From the NCBI GenBank assembly GCA_013180625.2, contig SNVD02014008.1, forward strand, positions 1 to 64,000: a stretch of DNA of 64,000 bases, read 5' to 3'. Source of the stretch: Boswellia sacra (lineage: Eukaryota > Streptophyta > Magnoliopsida > Sapindales > Burseraceae). The translations under genes were made by a program, and so were the position numbers. The notes beneath the pieces were generated by a model, which did not search any database, was not told the DNA's origin, and saw only the letters and a program-made list of their open reading frames with translations. How positions within the stretch are numbered: the first letter of the stretch is position 1; every line of letters starts with the position of its first letter. Of this stretch, positions 21,511 to 34,223 are shown in pieces.

Positions 21511-23375
21511 TGTGAACGGGGCTTTCATCCCGTCAGAGCGTTTACTACCACAACACTATGTCAAAGCCTCTTTTGAGACTTAAGGGAACCCAAACGAGCC
21601 ATGGATATGTCTAGAGAAAGGATTTACCACCCAATTATTCAATTGGGAATGAATGGGGGTAATCCGATCCCTTGCTTCGGGACCTAAACTACCCTCATCC
21701 CTTCAGAGATGGGTCCAGGAAGTTAGGTACAATTCTTTCGACCCGTCCAGATGTAAATCCAGCCTCCACTTGGGAAATACCAAATAAGAATATTTCACGT
21801 TGTTATTTAGTCCACGTAAATGGTTTATTTTATACACATATTCTCATTTTTATCTTTATTAGTTTCGTTCAATCCAATAGCAATTATAAACATCCACAGA
21901 AAGAGGGAAGAGAATATATTACATTTCCATCATACATGGGGGAAAGGAAGAGGATTACAGCAATTGTTATTCAACAATAAAAATATTTCATACATTCATA
22001 TACATTCAAAACTCAATGAATGATGAATTCCTCACCACCATATATGAGTCTACTCAACGTCTATGGTGGTCCTTAGTGATGGTTCCTCACCATCAATGTG
22101 AGTCCACCAACACTTCATGGCATCATACAATTACACCTCTATAATATAAACATTCATACATTATAAATCATATAAAGCCATAATCTAATATCAGGGCATT
22201 CTAGCCTAGATTTGATAAATTCTATCATGGCAATTCTACCTATAGCTACTCTAGCATTATTCATATCAATTTATTAAGAATCATGGCATTTTTAGCCTAA
22301 TTCAAACAATCGAAATCAATCATAACTATTATAGCTCAAATAAGACATTCAAGGGCAAAATGGTAATTCTACCTATTCTATGCTATTTCCTAGCATACAT
22401 CAAATCATATATAAGTTCTCCTAACATGATTTTAATCATGCGCTCTTAATCATGATTCTAAACATGTTCTCTTAATCATGATTCTAAGCATTCGCAAAGA
22501 AAGTAAATTCATAAGCATGATTCTAAAAAGGAAAGGATTGTGGACTTACCTCGATACAATTATCCATCTTACAAAACAAATTAGGTTAGAACAATTCATA
22601 ATAACTCTAATCAGGCTTCCGAGCATAAAATAAATCTTAAACATGCTTTTTCTAATCAAGAAAATAAAAGAGAATGGGAAGGAGGAGAGAATTCCGCTCT
22701 CAAGACGTACCCTTTCCGATTTAAAGCAATAGAACGCCTAAAAAAGTATATTGAAAAAGACTTCTCAAATTCTTGAGTGTATATTAAAGAGGGAGAAAGA
22801 GATGATTATATTCGACAATCGATGTGTATTTGAAAGTATGGCTAAGGTGTGCTTATATAAGCTTTCCTTGGAGTAAAAATATGATAAAAAATCGATGTGG
22901 GATTCGGATGAATAGCAAAAGTGAACAAAACTGGATGAACAGTATCAACCAATTGATTGACCAGTGGTGAACAGTATTGACGGCTGTTTGACAGGCGGTG
23001 AACAGTATCGATGAACAGTAAAAGTGAACAGTTATGGATGAACCGTGTACTCCTTGTTTGGCCATTCCTATCTTATAATTTTGCATTGCAGTCCCTTCTA
23101 CCTTTACGTATTCAATTGCTTATAACTTTTTGAGTTCAATTTTGATTTATGATATGTAAATTTCTATGAAAACTAGAAATCCATAGCTTTGCAATGGTAT
23201 GTGATCACCATCAAATACCTTCTTTTATTTTTTGAAGTCATACGTCAGTTTTTGAGATCTTTCACCAACGTCATCTCACCTTTCCTTTCTTGGTCTCCAA
23301 TGGCATTTTGGTCATTATCTTTACTTAATATTCATCTTCATGCTTTCATCAAGCCTCAAAAAATCAGTGTTCACA
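21511..23375 (-). repeat. 5' LTR of Tat element A
   Basis: About 1865 bp in minus orientation, starting TGTGAACACTGA (complement ending at 23375) and ending CA at 21511. It contains several GTGAACAGTAT-type repeats (22920-23040), also seen in the other LTRs of this family. It is more complete than the 3' LTR of the same element. Confidence 0.7.
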
Positions 23376-23589
23376 CTATCCGTCTTTAGAAGTGAAAAGA
23401 AGTAAGGGACAAAGGGTTGTCCAATCATCTTGAGTAAGAAATGAAATAAAGGGGCAAAGAATTGCCCTTATCATTTTGAAAATCATGCCAGATATTATCT
23501 CAATCATCTCAAAGGAAGTGTAAGAAATGGTGCTAGAATAGATAGCCTCTCTTGTAACCAAATATGAGAAAAAGAAACAAAGAAAAATA

Positions 23590-24060
23590 AGAAAAAAAAG
23601 GCCCGCTAAGTTAAAAAACAAAACCTAGAGAGGCGGCTTATGCAAAAATTAAGGCAAGCCCGTTAAGCTAAAAACCGAAAAGGGTAGCTTAGGCAAAAGT
23701 TAGGGCATGAAAGAAAAGAAGAAAAAGCCGCTAAGTTGAAAATCCAGAAAAGGCAGCTTAGACAAAAGTTAGAGAATGAAATAAAAGAAGAAAAATCCCG
23801 CTGAGATGAAAACCTAGAAAGGGCGGCTCAGGCAAAAGTTAGGGCATGAAAGAAAAGAAAAAAGGCCCGCTGAGTTGAAAACCTAGAAATGGCGGCTCAG
23901 GCAAAAGTTAGGGCAAGTTCGCTAAGTTGAAAACCCGAAGAAGGCAACTTAAGCGAAAAATTAGAGCATTAAGAAAAATAAAGAAATGAAAAATAATTGA
24001 ATCTGATAAGTCGAAAACCCAAAAGCGAGGTTTAGGCAAAATTTAGAGTTAAGAAGAAAA
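23590..24060. repeat. Tandem repeats of about 55-75 bp, AAAAGAAG-expanded
   Basis: Six to eight units contain 'CCGCTAAGTTGAAAACC', 'GGCGGCTCAGGCAAAAGTTAG' and a variable GAAAGAAAAGAAG spacer. Unit length varies because of the A-rich spacer. This is the inverted counterpart of 18000-18250, with more copies. Confidence 0.8.
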
Positions 24061-24940
24061 AACCTAAAGAAGTAGAAAACTGCCATAGAATCTCTGACTC
24101 GGATCCATCCTGACACGATCCAATCCAATCATTGTCTCAACCAGAATCAAGAAAACTACTGTGAAACTGGGGCCCATTTAAGGAATAATAGTCACAAGAT
24201 GTAGATCTCTAAGATCGTTTGATGAGACCAGCAAAAACTATGCAAGGAGGCAAAAATAAAGAAGGCAAAGCTAGCCAGATAAGGTCCTATCGATCTTAAG
24301 TAAAGGAATAATGGAAGACAATGTCACCTTACTGCCTGTAGTGTAAATGCCCATGGTAGAAATCAAACAGTTGAAGAAGTTGGCAAGATTAGACATCGAT
24401 GGTGTCTCCATAATAGGTAGAATGATGCTCCCAAAACTAGACGAATGACAATCGAATATGGCAGAGGATCACTCATACAGGGGGCAAAGCTCTTGCCTAT
24501 TGAAGCGAAAGACATGATCCTGAGGATCCTAGAAGGCTGTTCATTCCTTAAGTAAAGGAACGTCGAGCTTTACATGTAGAAGGAATTTTAGATTGTAGAG
24601 TCTGTTGGATTGGAATCATTTCTAATGATCGTCCTTTAGAAAATTGAAGAGAGGCTGAAGGGCCTCAAACATGTTAGAAAATGCGAGAAGTGGCATTGGA
24701 AGGTGTGAGGAGAAGTAGAAGGGAAAAACAAAAGGCTGATGATGACAGTCCTCACTCATAATCACCAATATCAATTGGAAAAGTAGTAACGTGAGCCTAA
24801 AGACGCTCAACTTCTTGCTCTTAACACTCGATTTGTTGGAGACCCATCTAGTCCAAGCAAAAAGCATATAGTTAGAAAAGATTATTAAGATAGATATTGT
24901 GCATACATGAAATGTCAAACATTTTCTTGCAGGAAGCACA
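24060..24940 (-). pseudogene. DUF7745-like remnant, copy 3
   Basis: Minus-strand counterpart of 17091-17990. The 105-aa frame at 24939-24622 shares MSEDCHHQP..FPFYFSSHLPMPLLAFSNMFEAL with it. Downstream fragments match the FWD/HFN region and the segment before VPPM, but the frame is broken repeatedly. Antisense to Tat element C. Confidence 0.5.
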
Positions 24941-25039
24941 ATTCATAATGGTATACAATCCAGAAGTAATCGAATGGAATTACAATGCAGTATGAAATAT
25001 TGGGGGTAACTGCAAAAAGAAATAGGCTCAACACCTCAA

Positions 25040-25410
25040 GGGGATATATCAATAGTAGCACGATGTGCAAGACAGTCTCGATGAGACCCAATAGAAATAA
25101 TATGATGTGCAAGACAGTCTCTATGAGACCCAATAAAAGCAGCATAATGTGTAAGTTAGTCTTGATGAGACCTAACAGAAGTAGTACGATGTGCAAGTCA
25201 CTCTCGATGAGACCAAATAGAAGTAGCACGATGTGCAGGTGAGTCTCAATGAGACCCAACAAAAGAATCACAATGTGCAAGTGAGTCTTAATTAGACCCA
25301 ACAGAAGTAGCACGATGTGCAAGTGAGTCTCGATGAGACCCAACAGAAGTAGGACAATATACAAGTTAGTCTTGATAAGACCCAACAAAAGTAGCACGAT
25401 GAGACCCAAT
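25040..25410. repeat. 42-bp tandem-repeat array (inverted counterpart)
   Basis: Eight to nine units with 'AGCACGATGTGCAAGTGAGTC' split by 'TCGATGAGACCCAA'. Same unit as 16460-16990 on the other strand, with fewer copies. Confidence 0.85.
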
Positions 25411-25689
25411 AAAGAGCATGATGTATGCGAGAATGAAGAATGTCATAATGATAAATCAAGAGATTTTCCCCAGTGGATTAGAAGGAATCAAGAATAGAAG
25501 CAATAGTACTTGGGCATGAAACCCTTTCAATACAAAAATCTGAAGTAGACTAAGGAAGTAAGAAGAATACTCAGAAGAGGGGCATGAAACCAACGAATGC
25601 AATATCTAAAGAGATCAAAGATGAATAAAGAATACTCAGTTGAAGGCTCAAAGAATAAGAAGTTTTTCGGTGGGCATGTATTAGAAGGA

Positions 25690-26110
25690 AACACTAAAAA
25701 GTAGGTGCACTTAAAAGTGTTTTAAGCCTTTAGAATAGGCACAAGCCCTATAAAGAGGCACACTGAAAGTGTAAAAAACCCTAAGAAGTATGTGCACTTA
25801 AGAATATTTGAAGTCCTTAGAAGTAGGTGCATTGAAGAGTGTTTTATCGTAGCTTTATAAGGATGCTTTGTAGACCTTAAACAGGCACATCCGCCCTTAG
25901 ATGGGTACATCCGCCCTTAGATGGGTACATCCGCCTTAGAGAGGCATGTTCGCCCTGGGATGGGCATGCTTGCCTTCGATAGGCACATTCGCCCTTGGAT
26001 GGGCACACCCAACTTGGATAGGCACGTTCGCCCTTAGATGGGCACATCAGCCCTTGAACGGGCACATCCGCCCTTAGAAGGGCACATTAGAACTTGAATG
26101 AGTGCACTTT
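25690..26110. repeat. Tandem arrays, inverted counterpart of 15650-16150
   Basis: 25690-25840 holds three to four 'AAGTAGGTGCACTTAAAAGTG' units. 25880-26110 holds about nine 'GGGCACATCCGCCCTTAGAT' units. Confidence 0.8.
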
Positions 26111-27833
26111 TTTGTAAGAATAGACGAAGAAAGAGAGATGATGAGAAAGTCTGAAAGAAGGAGGACAAAGTCAAAGATGTTGAGATAGAAGAAAGAAAGA
26201 CGAAGTAAGAGTACTTTGTCGACTTTTATATCTCACAAACCTATCCAAAGTAGGGGATAATTGTAGACACTGAATTTTTTAGGCTCGATAAAGGAATAAA
26301 GATGAATATTGAGTAAAGATAATTACCAAAATGCCCTTGAAGGCCAAGAAAGGAAAGGTGAGACAGCGTTGATGAAAGGTCTCAAAGACTGATATATAAC
26401 TTCAAAAAATCACAAAAAATAATCCATAAGGAATCTGATGGTGAGTCATATACCGTTACGGATGTCTAGTTTTCATAGAAATTTATAGATCACAAATAGG
26501 AATTGAACTCAAAAGTTATAAGCAATTGAATACATAAAGTTCAGAAGGGACCGCATTACAAAATTGTAAAATCGGAAGGGCCAAACGGCGACTGTATCGT
26601 TCATCTAGAACTATTCATTTTTACTATTCATTGTCGATCAAACCGTTGTAAGTACTATGTACCACTAGTCAAACAGTCGGTTGGCACTGTTCATTCAATA
26701 CTGTTCACTTTTATTGTTCACCGGCATTGTTCATCTGAATCCCACATCGATTTTTATTACATTTTTACTCCAAGGAAAACTATATAAGCGCACCTTGGCC
26801 ATACTTCCTAAGACACACCGATTGTCGAATACAATCATCTCTTTCTTTCTCTCAAAGACACGCTCAAGAATTTGAGAAGTCTTTTCCATTATATTTTTTT
26901 AAGCGTTCTATTGCTCTAAACCCGGAAAAGGTATGTCTTGAGAGCAGAATTCTTTCCTCCCTCTTATTTTCTCTTTTATTTTTCTTGCTTAGAATATGTA
27001 TGTTTAGGATTTTATTGCATGCTTAGGAACATGTTTAGGGTTATTATGAATTGTTCTAACACCATTTGTTTTGCAAGATAGATAAGCGTGTCGAGGTAAG
27101 TCCGCGATCTTTCTTTTTTTTTTCTAAATCATGCTTAGGAATTTACTTTCTTTGCGAATGCTTAGAACCATAATTAGGAGAACATATTTAGAATCATGCT
27201 TAAGAGTACATGATTAGAATCATGCTAAGAAAACTTACTTGCTTTGATGAATGCTAGGAAATAACATGGAATAATTAGTATCTTGCCCTTGAGTGCTATG
27301 ATTGATGTTGATTGCTTGAATTGGACTATAATATGCCATGATTGCCATGATTACCATAATTAGGCTAGAAATGCCATGTTTAAGCTAGAATGCCATGATA
27401 CTAGATTGTGGCTTTGTATGATTTATGCATGCACGAACGTTTGTATACTAAGAAATGCAATTGCGCGATGCCATGAAGTGATGATAGACTCGCATTGATG
27501 GTGAGGGAACATTACTTAGAATGAATATTCAAATATATGAATGTATAGAATATTTTATTATTGTTGAAGAACAAACGATGTAATCCTCTTCCCATTCCCC
27601 CATGTATGACAGAAATGTAATATATTATCCTTCCTCTTTTTTTGAATGAATATACAACTACCATTGATTGAATAATCACCTCACATGCCTAAAGAATATA
27701 AAATGAATAATGTGTGCATAAAATGAACAATGCTAGGCGGACTAAGTAACAATGCGAGTTATTCCTATTTGGTATTTCCCAAGTGGAGATCGGATTTATA
27801 TCTGGACGGGTCGAAAGACTTGTACCTAACTTC

Positions 27834-29701
27834 TGTTGACCCAGGTATGGCAACCCAAGAGGGGGGGTGAATTGGGTTTTTATTTATCAAAACGGATTTA
27901 GAAAACTTTTCTTGAAAGATCAAAATTAGTTCACTCTTTCTTTGAGAATAAAGGTGAAGAAGATGAAATTAGAATTTATCAAAGATGCAATCAAAAGAAT
28001 AATAATGATGGACAATCACAAGTGAAAGTAAATGTAAAGAGGAAAGGGATAGAGAGAGTGCAAACTCAATTTGTGGTTCGGCAAACCTTGCCTACATCCA
28101 TGGGCTCCTAACTCCACGAGCTAAGCTTTCCACTAAGTTGTAGAAATCTTTATAACTTGCTTGATGAACAACCTCACCAAGACTTTTTCTTCTAACCCTT
28201 GATAATACCATACCAAGAGTTCTTCTTGATGAACAACCTCACCAAGGCAACTTCCTTCAACTCTTGATAACACCACACCAAGAGTTTTTCTTGATGAACA
28301 ACCTCACCAAGGCAACTTCCTTCAACTCTTGATAACACCACACCAAGAGTTCTTCTTGATGAACAACCTCACCAAGGCAACTTCCTTCAACTCTTGATAA
28401 CACCACACCAAGAGTTCTTCTTGATGAACAACCTCACCAAGGAAACTTCCTTCAACTCTTGATAACACACAACAAGAGTTCTCTCAAGGATAACTATTAT
28501 CCTTTACAAGAATATCTCACTTTCACCACAATACAAGAACAAAGATAATTTTTACAACAAAAGCATAACTCTTCAAAGAGTAGATAAAGAATATAAAAGC
28601 TCTCTAGACTTGATATTTCTCTTGTTTTTTTTGCTTGATAGATACTTCTCTTGCTCTCCTTGAATGCATGAGAGAAGGGCTCCTTTTATAGGCAAATGAG
28701 ATGAACTTAATCAAGTGAAGACACCATTTCCAAATTTTCTGCCCATCATAAAAACCGTAATATTTTCTGCCATTTTTTTAATGTTTGGTTTGAAATTTGA
28801 AAATCTGAAAAACATAAAAGATCTGCACATTTGAATAAGCTTTCCAACGCATCAAGAATGAAGTCATTTGGATATCGGTAGCTCAAGATATGGCCAAAAC
28901 ACCATTCGGTGCTCATGTGACTTGATTTTTCTTTCTTGTGTCAGTCCACCAAATTGAGTGATAATTCTGTTAGCCTTCCGTTTGAAATTTGAATTTCTTC
29001 AAAACATAAAAGATCTGAATATTTGAATTATATTTTCAAAACATTAAAAATCAAAGCATTTGGATATCTCTATCTCAAGATATGGACAAAACATCATTCG
29101 CTGCTCATATGAGTTGATTTTTCTTCTCTGTGTCCGTCCAACGAATTGCATGTCAATTATGTCAGCCTTCCATTTGAAATTTGAATTTCTTTAAAACATA
29201 TGAAATGTGCCTCATTATGTCCTCTTTCCAATTCCGTAAGAATCAAGTCATTTTGATTTTTGTAACTCAAGATATGTCTAAAATAGTATTTGGTGCTCAT
29301 ATCAGCTGCTTCCATTTGTCTTTCAAATTGCATGATAATTTGGACAACCTTACACTTGAAATTTAAATTTCTTTAAAACATATGAAATGTTATAAATTGA
29401 GTAAGCTTTCCAAAGGCTTAAGAATCACATTATTTGGATATCTGTAGAGAAATATATGACCAATTGATTAAACATTACTCATGTGTCACATTCCTTGAAT
29501 CAAACCTTGTTCTTAAACTTTGGTGCATTTAACATGTAGTCTTCTCCTTAACTTCAACACTTCATTTTAAGAAGCCTTTTCTTGATTTTACAATTATTTC
29601 ATTAAATCTTATTGTTGCACATAAATAAACATATTAGTAACACCTTATGAATCAATGTGTATTGTTATCATCAAAATTATCATATAGCCTTAGGGCTAAC
29701 A
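27834..29701 (+). mobile_element. Solo LTR (or very small LTR element) inserted in LTR C
   Basis: 1868 bp with TGTTGACCC...GGGCTAACA ends, flanked by the 5-bp direct repeat ACTTC (27829-27833 and 29702-29706). The interrupted LTR resumes exactly afterwards. A second copy in reverse is at 45143-47001 with its own duplication. There is no coding region. The sequence 'AAGAGGGGGGGTGAATTGGG' near the start recalls copia-type LTRs, but the superfamily is unsure. Confidence 0.8.
28150..28490. repeat. 65-bp tandem repeats inside the solo LTR
   Basis: About five units with GATGAACAACCTC at 28228, 28293, 28358 and 28423 (period 65) and a degenerate first unit. They are adjacent with no spacers. Confidence 0.88.
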
Positions 29702-29914
29702 ACTTCTTGAACTCATCTCTAACAGGATCAGAGTAGTTTAAGTCCCGAAGCGAGAGATCAGATTGCCCTCATTCATTCCCAATTGAATAATTGGATGACG
29801 ACTCATTTCTCCAGACATGCCCATGGCTCGTTTGTGTTCCCTTCAGTCTTGAAAGAGGCTGTGACATATTGTCGTGATAGTAAACGCTCTAGTAGGATAA
29901 AAGCCCCATTTACA

Positions 29915-31652
29915 GTGGCGATACCGATTTTTTCTTCAGGTCTTGTCTTCGTGACTTGACCTGTACATCCCAGCACGCACCCAAATGGAGCTTACCAGGG
30001 AATCGAGTGTAGAGTTTGCTCACAGTGACGTTGATGAGTTAGAGGATTGAGGAAGGGAGAAGTGACTTAAAGCACAAATAAATAATGAAACAAGAGAACG
30101 GTTTGGTTTTTACATCGTGATACATAAACTGCATATTCACATTTTAAGAAAAATTTAATATTGCATTGTTAAAAGAACTTATTTTGTGAGAAAAACAGTT
30201 AGGTGAATATTACTTGAAAAATATACGAGACTAGCCGCCATTTTAGGGGTCTTTTGATTAACCTTATGGCAAAAAATTTCAGTTGCACGGCCTCCAAACC
30301 GTGATTTTACTACAATACTCTCATATTTCAATTCAATTCAACTCAAATTCGTGGCCTTTCCTTTGTCATCTGATCACTGTTATTATTGTTATTATTTTTT
30401 TTATTTTTATTATTATATTTGTGGATTATAAAGCTGTGGAACAAAGGTATGTACTTGTCCTAATCAATGTCTCATAATTTTTATTGTGAGATGAGTGATG
30501 GGATTGCTACCAAATTTTTTATTAATCAAAGTCAATATTAAAATCAATAAGCCATTTGTTTTCTTATGGACCCTATTAAAATTTCAAAGTACGAAAACAA
30601 AGACACGTGATTCTAAGTTCTAACAACCATGTAATTGAACTACAGACATAAAGCGGGAGAGAAAGGAAGAAAAAGCAAGTAAAACAAAAAGTAAAAGAAA
30701 TGGGAGTGACATTAATGGGTTTGAGGAAAGAGGAAGAGAGAGGTCAGTTAAAGCATAAATAAATAATGAAATAAAAGAATCTTGTTATAAAATAGGTATA
30801 TATTTTCATCCCCAAATAAGATCGGGAGGACTGTCTACTTTCAATTTTAGGATTTTGTCATAAATCATAGATCATAGCACTACAATTTTCACACTCTAAT
30901 TGGATGTATGGGCGGCAATTACTTTTATATAAAGCCCCCTTCTCCCAATTTTCTTCTCTTATGTCTCTTGAGAGAGTCTTTATCCATCAGCAGCAGTAGG
31001 TTTTAAGCTTGTTCTGGCTTTCTACATCCAATTTCATTTAAATAAAATATTCACTTGTTTGTAAAACGTTATCAACACGACCCATTATCAAAATATATAT
31101 TACCTGTTTACATCATTGCCTTGTTGAAGTTCACTGTCTTCTTTTCTTTTATTATTCAATTACTTCTTATATTCTTAATGCATATTTATTAATGTTAAAT
31201 ATATATTAATTATCTTATAAGTATGTTTAGTGGTTGTTATATTGTTGAATCATTTGCATCAAAAAGAAGGATAATTTTGAATGTTATTAACCAATCTTAA
31301 TTGGATTAATATTATTGATGTTATTATCTTTATTTATTATTATTTATTTATTCTTACTTTTCTTATTCAATTGTTAATTCTTTATTAATTATATGTACTT
31401 GTATCAGACTATGCTTATTTTTGTTTAACTACATTCATTCAACTTTGCTTTACTACTATTTAATTTCATTTTAACATATTATCGGCTCACTTTTATATTC
31501 ACTAAAATTTAATGCTCATTCATTGCTCATTTACTTATGTTTTCCATTCAATTAATGCTGATTCTATTATTTATTTATGTTAATAATTAATTGAAGCACA
31601 AATTCTTACTAATGATCATGATGGGCATTCGAATGGAAAATTGTGAGTTGTT
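29915..31652 (+). other. PBS-like leader plus duplicated promoter-like segment, copy 2
   Basis: Direct duplicate of 13287-15109. The TATATAAA box is at 30926-30933, followed by the same pyrimidine-rich region and CAGCAGCAG/GTAGGTTTTAAG stretch. Here the unit AATGATCATGATGGGCATTCG is single, and the sequence continues past 31652 into DNA that copy 1 lacks. Copy 2 is therefore closer to the original arrangement. Confidence 0.55.
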
Positions 31653-33189
31653 ATGAAAAGTAAAGGATCAGGCGAGGTTAGAAGTTCTAGCTCAAACAGT
31701 ATTTACCCATTTGAAAACCTAAATGCTACATAATCAGATGACACTAATGATTAATTTATCATTCATATATGTATGTGTATCAAGATGTAGATCAACTATT
31801 TGTAAAAATCTGTCAAAGAGCTTACAACCAATATTTCCTCTATTCATGTATTACCCTTTTATTTCTGTATGCACTTGTAATTAAATACACATTTATGTTC
31901 TAGATTAATGATAAATCCTCTTTTCTTCTAGTTTTTTTGCATGTCATATGAGTATCCATCTTGTGCTTACGTTAATTAGGCGAAATATCACTGCATCTTA
32001 GTGTTATTCCAATTAATATATTGTGGGTATTCGTGAGACTATTTGTTTAATTTGCAAACTGAAAATAAGTATTTGTCACTTGCCATAATGAGAATTAAAA
32101 GAGTTATTAGTGTAAATTTAGTCTTACAACAAAATTTTATTATGGCTTAGCTAGGAGCAACAACTAAAAATTTTTTGTGGTGGGAGTGCGTTACTGTTGT
32201 GCCTACTTCTTCTCTTTGTCCTTACCATGATTGTGGTTGCTTCATAGAATATAAATTTCAACAAAATAAAAAAATTTAATACATGCAAAGAAATAATATA
32301 CTATATCATTTTTTCTTTTTACTTCCTTTCTTGTTTTTCCTTATTTTTGATGGTTGCTAAAATCATATTAAGATACTAATTCTTACTCTAAATTAGGCAC
32401 TGGTAATTGGTTCATTGAGGAAGGCTAATGCTCATGATACAAGTGATAAATTAATCATAAATACATAAATATCAATATCATCTCTTTATTAATGTTAATA
32501 CTTACTAATGTTGTAATGTATTTGTAAATTTGTTCTCCTGTTTCTTAAAAAAGTGACTTTGAATACTAAAATAGTCAAGGTTGCAAGGATAGCTGTGTTC
32601 TTCATTTTTTTTTTTTTTTGGTTATTCTTCTCTCTCTCTCTCTCTCTCTCTCCCCTCTGAATATAATAATTTCTACATCTTATGTTTTCAGAGCTTTAAA
32701 GATCTGGCGAAGAATCTTTTTCCAAGAGGAAGGACTCATACAATTGGAGGGAAGCTACGCTTTTTTTTATTTTCTTTTTAATACTTTGTTTTCTTAAATC
32801 CTTTTTTTTTTTTATAGGATCCCTTGTTGTAGCTTTTACACTATGTAAATTATGAGAATAAAGCAAGTTGAATTAGTTGAAATTGTGTTAATTGTATAAT
32901 GACAAATGTATTTTAACATTCTTGTTTCAATTTAATATACATGCAAATTTAGTCATGAATCAAAAGTTGTGCAATGATATAAAATCAGAATGAATTACTG
33001 GATTGAATTAAAAAGGATTAAAAAAACAGAAAAATATCTTTTTGGCATTTTTTTATAGAAAAGTTCAAGATAGTACCTTAAGTTATTACAGTAATTTTAT
33101 ATTTGTCGTAAAAAATTGAACCCAAATATCAGTTTAATTATAACGACAGTTAACAGTTGCTATGAAAACAACTATTAACAGTAAAAAAT
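31653..33189 (+). other. Possible remnant or exons of an unrecognised host gene
   Basis: A small frame starts at 31653 (MKSKGSGEVRSS...) and stops at 31731-31733. It begins just where copy 1 of the duplication breaks off (there it hits a stop after three codons). Short open stretches with splice-like borders follow near 32398-32447 (after TTAG) and 32690-32759 (after TTTTCAG). I recognise no protein family, and this may be non-coding. A CT microsatellite is at 32630-32652. Confidence 0.2.
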
Positions 33190-33350
33190 CTTTGCCTTGT
33201 GATTCTTTTAATAGCAAAATGGACGACCAAACTTTTCTGCTCTCTAAAGGAATCAACATTCTACGGCTCGTGGATCAACGACGACTTGCCGTTATGAACT
33301 TTGAAGAGCAAAAACTCTAAGCCGTTAAAAGCCTTTTCGTTGTAGTGTGT
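33190..33350. mobile_element. CACTA-type terminus (one end only)
   Basis: The stretch ends AAAGCCTTTTCGTTGTAGTG, the complement of a CACTACAACGAAAAGG terminus. Subterminal CGTTA/ACGGC-type motifs lie before it. The matching left end was not found, so this is a partial or solo end. Confidence 0.4.
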
Positions 33351-34223
33351 GAAGTTATTTACTTCCTCGAGAATCGGTGCAGATTGGGATTGTGGTTAGG
33401 TTGAGTTACGGTTGAATTGCAGTTGGATTGTGGCTAGGTTGAGTTACGGTTGAATTGCAGTTGTACAGGTTAAATATATTAGTAGTTATTGTTTGAACTA
33501 ACGGTTATTTTTAGAGTCAGTGGCGGACGGATGATAGAACTTTTAGGGAAGCCGAGTTGGAAGGGTGATGTAAAAAAATTTATTAACAAATTAATCCAAA
33601 AAATATATCAATAAAAAAAATCATAAAATATAAAAATAAAATTAATAATATTAATAACATTTAAAAAATTAGTATTAAGATTGTATATAAGGTACTAAGT
33701 ACTTTAGTTGCAAACTTGTTGCAAATCCTTTGTTAAGAAATCTGTTTCTACTTTTCTATATATTTAATATATATATAATTGCAATTGTTATTCTAAGGAA
33801 ACTTATTTATATAATAAATTTTTATTTAATTAGAAAATATTAATTTCTAATTTAAAGAATATTTAATTATTTGAATATAGTAAAAACAAAAAAATTATGA
33901 TCCATCAATTTAAAATATTAATTATATGTTCATATGAATTTAGTTATATAAAAGACTTGAAGAGGTTAAAATAATAAAACTTAATATATATTTATAATTT
34001 CATATTATATTTATTAGAATTTTAATATTTTTTTATAGCCTGGTGGGCCTGACCCCCCAGCCCTATTTAGAGTCGTGTGTGTTTGTTATTGCTCACTTTT
34101 CCATTTAAACTTTTAGAATGAAATGAAAGTCATATTAGAATTGTTTAACAACCAGTCCTATCTAAAGGATGTTTTTCTCTTATAAATTATTATCTCTCTA
34201 AATTAAACTTGCACATAATGATG
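33351..34223. other. Non-coding AT-rich upstream region
   Basis: No gene recognised. A 35-bp direct repeat (GGTTGAGTTACGGTTGAATTGCAG-type) lies at 33400-33465. The rest is AT-rich. Confidence 0.5.

Larger units (their letters stand above)
15110..23375 (-). mobile_element. Tat-lineage gypsy element A (degenerate, minus orientation)
   Basis: Read on the minus strand: 5' LTR 23375-21511, PBS 21510-21493, leader, gag remains 20690-19870, then an interrupting Athila-type remnant (19860-18630), a 3' region with repeats and an antisense DUF7745-like remnant (18425-15506), a purine tract (complement of 15493-15505), and a truncated 3' LTR (15490-15110). Protease, RT and integrase are missing, so a large deletion or replacement has occurred. 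Confidence 0.6.
23376..26261 (+). mobile_element. Tat-type element C, 3' internal remnant; inverted copy of 15491-18425
   Basis: The order of tandem arrays and the DUF7745-like remnant mirrors 18425-15491. It ends in a purine tract (CAAAGTAGGGGATAAT) and then the LTR at 26262, so it is the 3' end of a plus-oriented element. Its left side is cut by LTR A. Confidence 0.6.
26262..29914 (+). repeat. Tat-type LTR C, interrupted by a solo LTR
   Basis: It starts TGTAGACACTGAA after a purine tract and ends CATTTACA before GTGGCGATACC. Without the 1868-bp insertion and its 5-bp duplication it is about 1780 bp. It has a purine tract on its left and a PBS-like sequence on its right. That fits a tandem or recombined element better than a simple one. 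Confidence 0.7.

Noticed and set aside
28150..28490. CRISPR-like regular repeats (also 46380-46690)
   Set aside because: Units of 65 bp are adjacent with no unique spacers, inside a plant LTR. These are ordinary tandem repeats.
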